Made by a program: the position numbers and the translations under genes. A DNA stretch of 64,000 bases from Flavobacterium hankyongi. Lineage in GTDB: Bacteria; Bacteroidota; Bacteroidia; Flavobacteriales; Flavobacteriaceae. The DNA is taken from NCBI RefSeq assembly GCF_036840915.1, contig NZ_CP085725.1:868001-932000 (forward strand), given 5' to 3'. The notes beneath the pieces are model-generated. The model was not told the origin of the DNA. It worked only from the letters and a program-made list of their open reading frames with translations, and searched no databases. Shown here one piece after another: positions 18,472 to 25,981 of this stretch. How positions within the stretch are numbered: the first letter of the stretch is position 1; every line of letters begins with the position of its first letter.

Positions 18472-18616
18472 GTAACAACGGTTTGCTACAATGACTAATC
18501 TCGCGCCAGTTTAGAAAATCCAGAGGATTTTCAATTGGTTTATCTATATTTGTAAAGGTCATCGTTCCACAGGTCTTTATAACCCAAGCCTTGAAACGTT
18601 ATGAGCCAACTTAAAA
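18472..18616. repeat. Dyad-symmetric, attC-like intergenic element B
   Basis: About 145 gene-free bases after the RDD gene. The left end has TAACAACGGTTTGCTAC; the right end has AAGCCTTGAAACGTTATGAGCC. AACGGTTT and AAACGTT form an imperfect inverted pair with one unpaired G, reminiscent of integron attC arms. Inside lies a perfect 8-bp hairpin, GAAAATCC-AGA-GGATTTTC (18514-18532), and a TATATTTG box (18545-18552) that may act as -7 element for the next gene. Similar overall plan to element A, but different in sequence. Confidence 0.5.
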
Positions 18617-18632
18617 AAAATAATCAAAAAAT

Positions 18633-19031
18633 ATGACAACCAAAAAATCTAAACTAGAATCTTTTCTCCCTAAAAAAATTGACACTTTATCAAAAAATGA
18701 TATTAAAGAAATTGCCATTAAGATTATTGCAAGTTTAGATTTTAAGTCTAAAAAACAAATGCAAATTTTAAACTCTATTCCTTTCAATACGACCACTTTT
18801 CGTAGAGATTTAAAAGATAAATTTCAAAATTTGGAAAGTCTTGAAAATGAAAAACAACATTTAAGGAATGAGCTCTTTGTTGTTGACCAAGAAATAATTT
18901 CAAAAAATTATAATAGCAAATTCAGATTTAAACATTTCCTATCAGATAAACAAATTGATGTTACTTCAAATCGACAACTTAAAGATTTAATTCGGGAATA
19001 TAAAAAACTTAAAAATCAAGCCAGCTCATAA
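18633..19031 (+). CDS. Orphan protein of unknown function
   Basis: I do not recognise this 132-residue protein. It is highly charged and Lys-rich, without signal peptide or membrane segment, and reads as mostly helical. An early SKNDIKEIAIKIIASLDF segment is followed by a likely coiled coil around NLESLENEKQHLRNELFVVDQEI and a basic C-terminus (LIREYKKLKNQASS). It starts 17 bases after element B and ends inside the short element C, so it has the position of a cassette gene. Codon use is AT-rich like its neighbours. A nucleic-acid-binding or small adaptor role is possible but unsupported. Confidence 0.66.
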   Translation: MTTKKSKLESFLPKKIDTLSKNDIKEIAIKIIASLDFKSKKQMQILNSIPFNTTTFRRDLKDKFQNLESLENEKQHLRNELFVVDQEIISKNYNSKFRFKHFLSDKQIDVTSNRQLKDLIREYKKLKNQASS

Positions 19032-19056
19032 CACAGGCTAAAATCTATGGCTAACT
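19026..19056. repeat. Short, apparently deleted cassette-type junction C
   Basis: The 29 bases between the orphan and the GNAT gene begin CATAACACAGGCT and end CTATGGCTAACTTT. The ends resemble the left end (GTAACAACGGTTTGCT) and right end (GTTATGAGCCAACTT) of element B fused together without the central part. The stop codon of the orphan lies within it. The reading as a collapsed element is inference from this similarity. Confidence 0.3.
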
Positions 19057-19060
19057 TTCT

Positions 19061-19507
19061 ATGAAAGAATTAACAACACATAGAGACCAATTCAGCATTT
19101 CAACTGACAAGTCAAAGTTAGATGTAAATTCTATTCATGAGTTTTTATCCATCAAAGCCTATTGGTGTTTAAATATCCCTAAAGAAAAAATACAAACTGC
19201 AATAGAAAACTCATTATGTTTTGGTGTTTATGAAGCTGAAAAGCAGATTGGTTTTGCAAGAGTTATTACTGATTTTTCAACGATTTCATATTTAGGAGAC
19301 GTGTATATTTTAGAAGAATACAGAGGTAAAGGTCTTTCTAAATGGTTAATGGAAACTATCATGAATTATGAGAATTTACAAGGATTAAGACGATGGATTT
19401 TACTCACTGGTGATGCACATGAACTGTATCGTCAATACGGATGGACAAATATTGCAGATCCCACAAAATGGATGGAACTTCACGATAAAAAAGTGTATTT
19501 AAAATAA
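19061..19507 (+). CDS. GNAT family N-acetyltransferase
   Basis: A 148-residue acetyl-CoA-dependent acyltransferase of unknown substrate. The conserved core is FARVITDFSTISYLGDVYILEEYRGKGLSKWLMETIM, where EEYRGKGLSKWLM gives the acetyl-CoA pyrophosphate loop (R/QxxGxG/A type). The later RRWILLTGDAHELYRQYGWT segment is typical of the small YjdJ/Acetyltransf_1 group. It lies just after element C and 13 bases before the Pr6Pr-type gene. Confidence 0.87.
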   Translation: MKELTTHRDQFSISTDKSKLDVNSIHEFLSIKAYWCLNIPKEKIQTAIENSLCFGVYEAEKQIGFARVITDFSTISYLGDVYILEEYRGKGLSKWLMETIMNYENLQGLRRWILLTGDAHELYRQYGWTNIADPTKWMELHDKKVYLK

Positions 19508-19520
19508 TTTGTCATAAGAA

Positions 19521-20141
19521 ATGAAAAGAACATTCAATTTACTGTTAGCATTACTAGGATGGTTTGCTATTATTGATCAGTTTTTACTAATGCTTGAAAA
19601 CAGAACAACTTCTGTCCCTGAAATGATTATACGTTTTTTTAGTTTCTTCACTATTTTAACCAATATTATAGTTGCTTTTTATTTTACGAATCAATTCTTT
19701 ACATCGAAGAAAACTTCAGAAAGTTTATTTAATAAAGCTGGTTCTCTCACAGCAATTACAATTTATATTACCGTTGTAGGATTGGTTTATCAAATAGCTT
19801 TACGACACTTATGGAAACCAACAGGCCTGCAAAGAATTATTGATGAATTACTTCATACTGTCATTCCTACTCTGGTAATTATTTACTGGTTTTTTTATGA
19901 ACAAAAACTTAAACTTAAATGGAAAATGATCCCTAAATTTTTGCTCTATCCCCTATTCTATTTAGGATACATTCTACTTAGAGGAAAATTTTCAGACTTT
20001 TATCCTTATCCATTTATAAATGTTACTGAGTTAGGTTGGCCACAAATAGGAATTAATATTCTTGTCCTGTTTAGTGTATTTCTGATCCTGTCAATTTTGT
20101 TTGTTGGAATTGGTAAATTAGTGTCAAAAAATAAAACATAG
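19521..20141 (+). CDS. Pr6Pr-like multi-pass membrane protein
   Basis: A 206-residue protein with about six hydrophobic segments: LLLALLGWFAIIDQFLLML, IRFFSFFTILTNIIVAFYF, ITIYITVVGLVYQIAL, a segment around HTVIPTLVIIYWFFY, a fifth near FLLYPLFYLGYILLRG, and INILVLFSVFLILSILFVG. The RFFSFFTILTNIIVA, LRHLW and DELLHTVIPTLVIIYWFFY motifs fit the Pr6Pr family, a membrane group without known biochemical role. It is probably in the inner membrane. It likely shares a transcript with the GNAT gene. Confidence 0.78.
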   Translation: MKRTFNLLLALLGWFAIIDQFLLMLENRTTSVPEMIIRFFSFFTILTNIIVAFYFTNQFFTSKKTSESLFNKAGSLTAITIYITVVGLVYQIALRHLWKPTGLQRIIDELLHTVIPTLVIIYWFFYEQKLKLKWKMIPKFLLYPLFYLGYILLRGKFSDFYPYPFINVTELGWPQIGINILVLFSVFLILSILFVGIGKLVSKNKT

Positions 20142-20166
20142 AAAATTAAAATAAACAGCTAAAAAC

Positions 20167-21480
20167 ATGAAATCTATTCGCCACACACTCTTCTTGTGTT
20201 TTGTATTATTATCTAGTATTACCAATGCGCAATCAAAATGGTCATCATATCATTATAGCGTTGACGCTACAAAATACCAAGGAAAAAAATTCAAATTTGA
20301 AGCCTGGGTAAAATCAAATGGTTCCGAAGATAATTCTGCAACTTATTTATGGGTAAGAGTTGATAAATCTAATGATGAAAAAGGTTTTTCAGAAAATATG
20401 TATAAAAATCCAATAAAAAATTCAGAATGGAAAAAATATTCAATTGAGGGAACTATTGATGCTAGTGCTGAGAAAATATTTTTTGGAAATTGGTCAATGT
20501 TTAACGGAGATTTTTATTATGACGATGTAACACTTTCTATTTTAAACAGTAAAAACAAATGGGAAAAAGTTTATGAAGAAGATTTTGAAAATCAGATTTC
20601 GACCTTAAAACAAGGAAGCGGGAAACCAAATGTCGGCGTAAATGATTTATATTCTAGCATAGTAGAAAGTTTAGAAAAAACACCTAATGGCAAGTATTAT
20701 CTAAAAATTACTGGAAAAAACATTTCCAATTTTGGGCAAAATAAGCAAGTAGGCAAATTTGCTGATGTTAACGGAATCAAATTGTACTACGAAATTTACG
20801 GAGAAGGTCAACCTCTACTTGTTTTACATGGTAATGGAGGAGACATTTCTAATGCTGGTAATTTTTATCCAGAATTAATGAAAAAATATAAAGTTATAGC
20901 TGTTGACAGCCGTGGTCAAGGAAAATCAACTGACACAGATAAACCACTCACTTATGATCAAATGGCTAGCGACGTCAATGAACTTTTAAATATTTTAAAA
21001 ATTGATTCGGTTAATGTTTGGGGACAAAGTGACGGTGGGATTTTAAGTTTGTTGTTAGCTAAAGATTATCCTAAAAAAGTAAGACGAGCTTTGGCATTTG
21101 GAGCAAATATTCAACCTGATAAATCGGCTATACATGAGTGGTCTATTGATTATGAAGCAGAAAAAATAGCCAATCCAAAAACACCTGAAAAAGAAAGAAA
21201 GCTGTTAGTATTAATGCGTGATTATCCTAACTTTGATTTCAAAGAATTAAATAAAATAAAAGCTCCTGTACTAATTATGTCGGGAGACAGAGATTTCATC
21301 ACATTGGAACACACTGTTAAAATGTTTCAAAATATACCAAATTCACATTTGTGTATAATACCTGGAGCAACACACGGGGCTTCATGGGAAAAACAAGATT
21401 TATTTTTAAAATTACTTTATGATTTCTTTGACAAGCCTTTTGTGATGCCTGACACAAAAAGTTGGATAGGTAATTATTAA
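20167..21480 (+). CDS. Exported alpha/beta hydrolase with an N-terminal jelly-roll-like domain
   Basis: The 437 residues start with a signal peptide ending ...LLSSITNAQ. Residues 25 to about 190 look like a beta-sandwich/carbohydrate-binding module (KFEAWVKSNGSEDNSATYLWVRVD, FFGNWSMFNGDFYYDDVTL). The alpha/beta hydrolase fold follows, with the oxyanion-loop GEGQPLLVLHGNGGD, the nucleophile elbow VWGQSDGGILSLLLA, the acid in MSGDRDFITLEH and the catalytic His in PGATHGASWEK. It is thus probably an active periplasmic or secreted esterase-type enzyme; substrate unknown. No T9SS sorting domain is visible at the C-terminus. Confidence 0.86.
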   Translation: MKSIRHTLFLCFVLLSSITNAQSKWSSYHYSVDATKYQGKKFKFEAWVKSNGSEDNSATYLWVRVDKSNDEKGFSENMYKNPIKNSEWKKYSIEGTIDASAEKIFFGNWSMFNGDFYYDDVTLSILNSKNKWEKVYEEDFENQISTLKQGSGKPNVGVNDLYSSIVESLEKTPNGKYYLKITGKNISNFGQNKQVGKFADVNGIKLYYEIYGEGQPLLVLHGNGGDISNAGNFYPELMKKYKVIAVDSRGQGKSTDTDKPLTYDQMASDVNELLNILKIDSVNVWGQSDGGILSLLLAKDYPKKVRRALAFGANIQPDKSAIHEWSIDYEAEKIANPKTPEKERKLLVLMRDYPNFDFKELNKIKAPVLIMSGDRDFITLEHTVKMFQNIPNSHLCIIPGATHGASWEKQDLFLKLLYDFFDKPFVMPDTKSWIGNY

Positions 21481-21538
21481 TATAAAAACTATATTTCCAT
21501 TTTAATCAAATCAATTATCTAAAACCAACTTTAACAAT

Positions 21539-21946
21539 ATGTCTGAAAAACTTAAAACTCTTAGAATTATTCATTTTGCAATTTGTGCTGGAACAATTCT
21601 AGCTTATATAGTAATAGGAAATATATCTATTGATAATTTGAAGAATGTTCCAAATATCGATTCCTCATCAATTGTATATATTATTATTCCAGTCGCTGCT
21701 ATTTTGGTTGGTAATTTCTTATTTAAATCGCAACTTAAAAAAATCGAAAATAATCAAAAACTTGAAGATAATTTTGCTCTATATCAAACTGCTTCTCTTA
21801 TAAGATGGGCAATTTTAGAAGGAATGGCTTTCTTCATATTATTTTCGAAACCTGATTTTGTAATCTTTGGAATATTGTTGATAGTTTATCTTGTCTCTTT
21901 GATGCCTACCGAAGAAAGAATCAAAAATGATCTAAAAAAATTTTAA
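21539..21946 (+). CDS. Small membrane protein of unknown function
   Basis: A 135-residue protein with about four hydrophobic segments: IIHFAICAGTILAYIVIG, SSIVYIIIPVAAILVGNFLF, SLIRWAILEGMAFFILF and FVIFGILLIVYLVSL. A cytosolic loop (KKIENNQKLEDNFALYQ) lies between the second and third, and MPTEERIKNDLKKF is at the end. No recognisable family motif is visible. It is probably an inner-membrane protein and is separated from the hydrolase by 58 bases. Confidence 0.7.
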   Translation: MSEKLKTLRIIHFAICAGTILAYIVIGNISIDNLKNVPNIDSSSIVYIIIPVAAILVGNFLFKSQLKKIENNQKLEDNFALYQTASLIRWAILEGMAFFILFSKPDFVIFGILLIVYLVSLMPTEERIKNDLKKF

Positions 21947-21994
21947 ATCTTTTCTTACATTTTTCAATATATTTGAATTAAAAAAAATCATAAT

Positions 21995-22255
21995 ATGAAA
22001 TCCGATAATTTTACAGAATTAAGTGATCAAGAACTTATACAAAAAATTAAAAGTTTAAAGACAAACAAAATCGTTGATGCCTTTGCTGTTGGTATAACAA
22101 TAGGAATCGTAGTATACAGTGCTGTAAAAAATGGCTTTGGATTTTTTACATTCTTCCCTTTAATTTTAACCTATTTGATTGTTAGAAATTCGAATAATAA
22201 TAAAATTTTAGAACAAGAGCTACAAAAAATACTTGAATCAAGAAAATCTAAATAA
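21995..22255 (+). CDS. Short membrane protein of unknown function
   Basis: An 86-residue protein with a soluble N-terminal helix (DNFTELSDQELIQKIKSLK), two hydrophobic segments around VGITIGIVVYSAV and FFTFFPLILTYLIV, and a charged tail. It resembles small flavobacterial redox-less membrane proteins in layout only. It is the last gene before the bidirectional terminator and ends the accessory strip. Confidence 0.66.
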   Translation: MKSDNFTELSDQELIQKIKSLKTNKIVDAFAVGITIGIVVYSAVKNGFGFFTFFPLILTYLIVRNSNNNKILEQELQKILESRKSK

Positions 22256-22286
22256 AAAAACCAGCTAAAATAGCTGGCTTTTTTAT
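22254..22286. terminator. Bidirectional terminator between convergent units
   Basis: CCAGCTA-AAA-TAGCTGG forms a perfect 7-bp stem, preceded by seven A and followed by CTTTTTT, so it can serve both the plus-strand accessory genes and the minus-strand sucD. Confidence 0.86.
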
Positions 22287-22301
22287 ATGATTAAATTAGG
22301 A

Positions 22302-23174
22302 TTATCCTAAAACTTCTTTTACTTTTTTACCAATTTCAGCTGGAGAGTCAACAACGTGGATTCCGTTTTCTCTCATGATACGTTTTTTAGCTTCAGCTGT
22401 ATCATCAGCACCACCTACAATAGCACCTGCGTGACCCATTGTACGTCCTTTTGGAGCAGTTTCACCAGCGATGAAACCTACAACTGGTTTACGGTTACCA
22501 TCAGCTTTAATCCATTTAGCAGCATCAGCTTCTAATTGACCACCAATTTCACCAATCATAATGATACATTCAGTTTCTGGATCGTTCATTAATAATTCAA
22601 CCGCCTCTTTAGTAGTAGTTCCGATGATTGGGTCACCACCAATTCCGATAGCTGTTGTAATACCAAAACCTTGACGCACTACTTGATCAGCAGCTTCATA
22701 AGTTAAAGTACCTGATTTAGAAACAATACCTACTTTTCCTTTTTTGAAAACGAAACCTGGCATGATACCAACTTTAGCTTCTTCTGGAGTAATTACACCT
22801 GGACAGTTAGGACCAACTAAACGACAGTCTTTTGCTTTAATGTAATCGTATGCTTTAATCATATCAGCTACAGGAATACCTTCAGTAATACAAATGATTA
22901 CTTTGATACCAGCGTCAGCAGCTTCCATAATCGCATCAGCAGCAAATGCAGGCGGAACGAAAATGATAGAAGTATCTGCACCAGCTTGTTCTACAGCATC
23001 TTTTACTGTATTAAAAACTGGACGGTCTAAGTGAGAAGTTCCTCCTTTTCCTGGAGTTACACCACCTACAACATTTGTTCCGTACTCAATCATTTGAGAT
23101 GCATGGAAAGTTCCTTCACTTCCTGTGAAACCTTGTACGATAATTTTTGAATCTTTATTTACTAAAACACTCAT
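22302..23174 (-). CDS. sucD: Succinyl-CoA synthetase, alpha subunit
   Basis: The TCA-cycle enzyme that interconverts succinyl-CoA and succinate with substrate-level phosphorylation; this subunit binds CoA and carries the phosphohistidine. The 290 residues match the family. The CoA-binding [13 protein letters not shown] is near the N-terminus, [10 protein letters not shown] in the middle, and the phospho-His lies in [15 protein letters not shown]. It is the last gene of a long minus-strand cluster; the TACTTTTG box upstream suggests it also has its own promoter. The beta subunit is not in this window. Confidence 0.96.
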   Translation of the reverse strand: MSVLVNKDSKIIVQGFTGSEGTFHASQMIEYGTNVVGGVTPGKGGTSHLDRPVFNTVKDAVEQAGADTSIIFVPPAFAADAIMEAADAGIKVIICITEGIPVADMIKAYDYIKAKDCRLVGPNCPGVITPEEAKVGIMPGFVFKKGKVGIVSKSGTLTYEAADQVVRQGFGITTAIGIGGDPIIGTTTKEAVELLMNDPETECIIMIGEIGGQLEADAAKWIKADGNRKPVVGFIAGETAPKGRTMGHAGAIVGGADDTAEAKKRIMRENGIHVVDSPAEIGKKVKEVLG

Positions 23175-23209
23175 AATATGTGTATTGTTTGTTATTTATT
23201 TTTGTGAAG

Positions 23210-23217
23210 CAAAAGTA
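23210..23217 (-). promoter_or_regulatory. Putative -7 box upstream of sucD
   Basis: Read on the minus strand, TACTTTTG fits TAnnTTTG, 35 bases before the sucD ATG, in the gap after the NTF2-like gene. No strong -33 element is seen. Confidence 0.4.
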
Positions 23218-23249
23218 ATGAAAAGAGTTTAAATTTTTGGTAAACTTTT

Positions 23250-23612
23250 TTAATATAATTGGCTCATTTGATAGCCGCAAAAAAGTTTTTCCTCCTTAAT
23301 TTGCCAAATTACTATAAATGAAGCTAATAGAATTTCTTCAGATGGATTTTCTATAGTTTTACCAAAGTGTTTATAACGAACTGTTACTTTATCTTCATCC
23401 TTTAAAATGTGTGAAATATCAGAACGCATCGATTTATAGGTACGTTCCAATTCTTTGGCTAATAATAAAATATCTTTCTTTTTCATCTTAAGAAGACCTT
23501 TACTGCTATACCATTCTAATGTGATTTCTGGATGAATGAATTGCTCTAATACTTCAGCATTGTATAAAGCATCAGATTCATAAAGCTCTCTGATAAATTT
23601 CCTAACCTTCAT
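23250..23612 (-). CDS. SnoaL/NTF2-like protein
   Basis: A 120-residue protein with the order helix-strand-helix-strand expected of the NTF2-like fold: [34 protein letters not shown], then [13 protein letters not shown] and [20 protein letters not shown]. No catalytic residues can be assigned; members range from enzymes to binding domains. Its start overlaps the end of the lpxD paralogue by 11 bases, so it is part of the lipid A gene cluster transcript. Its function there is unknown. Confidence 0.75.
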   Translation of the reverse strand: MKVRKFIRELYESDALYNAEVLEQFIHPEITLEWYSSKGLLKMKKKDILLLAKELERTYKSMRSDISHILKDEDKVTVRYKHFGKTIENPSEEILLASFIVIWQIKEEKLFCGYQMSQLY

Positions 23613-24543
23613 TTTGATTTAGTTTATTAAGTATTTCAGGAATTTTTTTGAGATTTGCTAATTGCTTTAATTTTTCGCGTGATTCTTCTACAGGAGTTCC
23701 AAAATAGGTCTTACCTCCTTCTATAGACTTTGTCACACCTGTTTGTCCCATCACTACAGCTTTTGAACCAATTTTGATTCCGCTAGTAGTACCAACTTGT
23801 CCCCAAAGTGTAACTTCGTCTTCAATAACAACACAACCAGCAATTCCTGTTTGTGAGGCAATCAAACATTTTTTTCCAATAACCGTGTCATGACCAACAT
23901 GAACTTGATTATCAATTTTAGTTCCTTCACCAATGGTTGTATCACCTGTAACCCCCTTATCTATAGTACAAAGTGCTCCAATACCTACGTTATCTTCAAT
24001 AACAACTCTACCGCCAGAGATTAGTTGATCAAACCCTTCAGGACGTTTTTTATAGTAAAAAGCATCGGCTCCTAAAATAGTACCTGAATGGATAATTACA
24101 TTGTCTCCAATTATTGTATTGTCATAAACAGAAACGTTTGAATGAATCAAACAATTCTTTCCTATAACTACATTATTTCCAATAAAAGAATTGGGTTGAA
24201 TTATTGTTCCCTCTCCTATTTTGGCAGAATCTGAAATCGATTTTGACGAAGACTGAAAAGGATTAAAATACTTAGTTAGTTTATTAAAATCTCTGAAAGG
24301 ATCATCAGAAATCAATAAAGCCTTACCTTCAGGACAATCTACTTCTTTATTAATTAAAACAATAGTTGCTGCTGATTGTAAAGCTTTATCGTAATATTTT
24401 GGATGGTCAACAAACACAATATCTCCTGGTTCTACCACATGAATCTCATTCATTCCTAGAACTGGAAAATTTTCATTACCAACAAATTTACAGTCTAATA
24501 TTCCTGCAATTTGTTTTAAGGTATGTGCTTGAGAGAATTTCAT
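23602..24543 (-). CDS. Second LpxD-like UDP-3-O-acylglucosamine N-acyltransferase
   Basis: A left-handed beta-helix acyltransferase of 313 residues with an N-terminal LpxD-type domain ([37 protein letters not shown]). Many hexapeptide repeats ([20 protein letters not shown] and on) and the conserved His in [14 protein letters not shown] follow. It is clearly paralogous to the canonical lpxD at the other end of the cluster but shorter and divergent. It may add a different acyl chain or act on a different acceptor; this cannot be read from sequence. It follows efp with a 3-base gap. Confidence 0.88.
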   Translation of the reverse strand: MKFSQAHTLKQIAGILDCKFVGNENFPVLGMNEIHVVEPGDIVFVDHPKYYDKALQSAATIVLINKEVDCPEGKALLISDDPFRDFNKLTKYFNPFQSSSKSISDSAKIGEGTIIQPNSFIGNNVVIGKNCLIHSNVSVYDNTIIGDNVIIHSGTILGADAFYYKKRPEGFDQLISGGRVVIEDNVGIGALCTIDKGVTGDTTIGEGTKIDNQVHVGHDTVIGKKCLIASQTGIAGCVVIEDEVTLWGQVGTTSGIKIGSKAVVMGQTGVTKSIEGGKTYFGTPVEESREKLKQLANLKKIPEILNKLNQNEG

Positions 24544-24546
24544 ATA

Positions 24547-25107
24547 TTAAACTCTTTCCATGTATTTACCAGTAGCGGTATCAATTTTAATTTTGTCACC
24601 TTCGTTGATGAATAAAGGAACGTTTACACTTGCTCCAGTTTCTACAGTTGCAGGTTTAGTAGCATTTGTAGCAGTATTCCCTTTGATTCCTGGCTCAGCA
24701 TAAGTTACTTCAAGAACAATTGAAGCTGGCATATCAACTGATAAAGGTAAATCTGTTTCAGTATTAATTTGAACCATTACATTAGTTCCTTCTTTTAACA
24801 AATCTGGAGCATCAAGAATATCTTTATTTAACGTGATTTGTTCAAAAGTTTCAGCATTCATAAAGTGAAAATCACTTCCTTCTGCATATAAAAACTGAAA
24901 AGTATGTGTTTCAACACGAACAACATCAATTTTATGACCTGCCGAGAAAGTATTATCTAAAACTTTTCCTGATGTTAAACTTTTTAATTTTGTTCTAACG
25001 AAAGCAGGACCTTTCCCAGGTTTAACGTGTAAGAATTCTACAATTTTGTAGATATCATGGTTAAACTTAATACATAATCCGTTTCTAATGTCTGCCGTAC
25101 TTGCCAT
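24547..25107 (-). CDS. efp: Translation elongation factor P
   Basis: Relieves ribosome stalling at polyproline stretches. The 186 residues give the three-beta-barrel EF-P. The domain I tip is VKPGKGPAFVRTKL, with the modifiable Lys in the PGKG loop near residue 32. Domain II includes YAEGSDFHFMNAETFEQ, and domain III ends in PLFINEGDKIKIDTATGKYMERV, the EF-P signature. Its position inside the lipid A gene cluster is usual in flavobacteria. Which modification pathway it uses is not visible here. Confidence 0.96.
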   Translation of the reverse strand: MASTADIRNGLCIKFNHDIYKIVEFLHVKPGKGPAFVRTKLKSLTSGKVLDNTFSAGHKIDVVRVETHTFQFLYAEGSDFHFMNAETFEQITLNKDILDAPDLLKEGTNVMVQINTETDLPLSVDMPASIVLEVTYAEPGIKGNTATNATKPATVETGASVNVPLFINEGDKIKIDTATGKYMERV

Positions 25108-25189
25108 TTTTATTTTAGAATTTAGAAATTAGACTTTAGAAAAATCTTAAAATCTAATTTGTTGTAATTAATTTATTATTGAATTTTTA

Positions 25190-25972
25190 TTATACTCCTG
25201 TGTATCCTTTCATAATACCTCTTGATGAGTTTCTGATAAAATCTAAAATTTCATCACGCTCTGGTGTAGCTTGCATTTCAGCTTCAATAATTGCCAATGC
25301 TTGAGAGGTATTGTAATTTTTTTGATATAAAATTCTATAAATATCCTGAACTTCTTTTATTTTTTCAGTAGAGAAACCTCTTCTACGTAATCCAACTGAA
25401 TTAATCCCAACATAAGAAAGTGGCTCTTTTGCCGCTTTAGTAAATGGAGGGACATCTTTTCTAACTAAAGAACCTCCAGAAACCATTGCATGATCTCCAA
25501 TAGAAATAAATTGATGCACTGCTGCTAAACCTCCGATGATAGCAAAATCTCCAACCGTAACGTGTCCAGCAAGAGCAACACCATTAACCACAATAGCATT
25601 ATTACCAATATGACAATCGTGAGCGATGTGCGCTGTTGCCATGATAAGACAGTTATTTCCAATCACAGTTTGGCCTGATGCCACAGTACCTCTATTAATC
25701 GTAACACACTCACGAATAGTAGTATTGTCACCAATTACCGCAAGCGATTCTTCACCTCCGAATTTTAGATCTTGTGGCACAGCAGAAATAACAGCTCCAG
25801 GGAAAATATTACAGTTTTTACCTATTCTGGCTCCTTCCATAATAGTCACATTAGAACCTATCCATGTACCATCTCCAATAACCACATTATTATGAATTGT
25901 TGTAAAAGGCTCTATTACCACATTCTTGGCAATTTTTGCACCTGGGTGAACATATGCTAAAGGTTGATTCAT
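25190..25972 (-). CDS. lpxA: Acyl-ACP--UDP-N-acetylglucosamine O-acyltransferase LpxA
   Basis: The first step of lipid A synthesis, moving a 3-hydroxyacyl chain from ACP to UDP-GlcNAc in the cytosol. The 260 residues form the hexapeptide beta-helix (IAKNVVIEPFTTIHNNVVIGDG). The catalytic His lies in MATAHIAHDCHIGNNAIV near residue 120, and the C-terminal helical domain contains GLRRRGFSTEKIKEVQDIYRILY. It lies 9 bases downstream of the lpxC/fabZ fusion on the minus strand. Confidence 0.96.
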   Translation of the reverse strand: MNQPLAYVHPGAKIAKNVVIEPFTTIHNNVVIGDGTWIGSNVTIMEGARIGKNCNIFPGAVISAVPQDLKFGGEESLAVIGDNTTIRECVTINRGTVASGQTVIGNNCLIMATAHIAHDCHIGNNAIVVNGVALAGHVTVGDFAIIGGLAAVHQFISIGDHAMVSGGSLVRKDVPPFTKAAKEPLSYVGINSVGLRRRGFSTEKIKEVQDIYRILYQKNYNTSQALAIIEAEMQATPERDEILDFIRNSSRGIMKGYTGV

Positions 25973-25981
25973 CTGTTTTGC

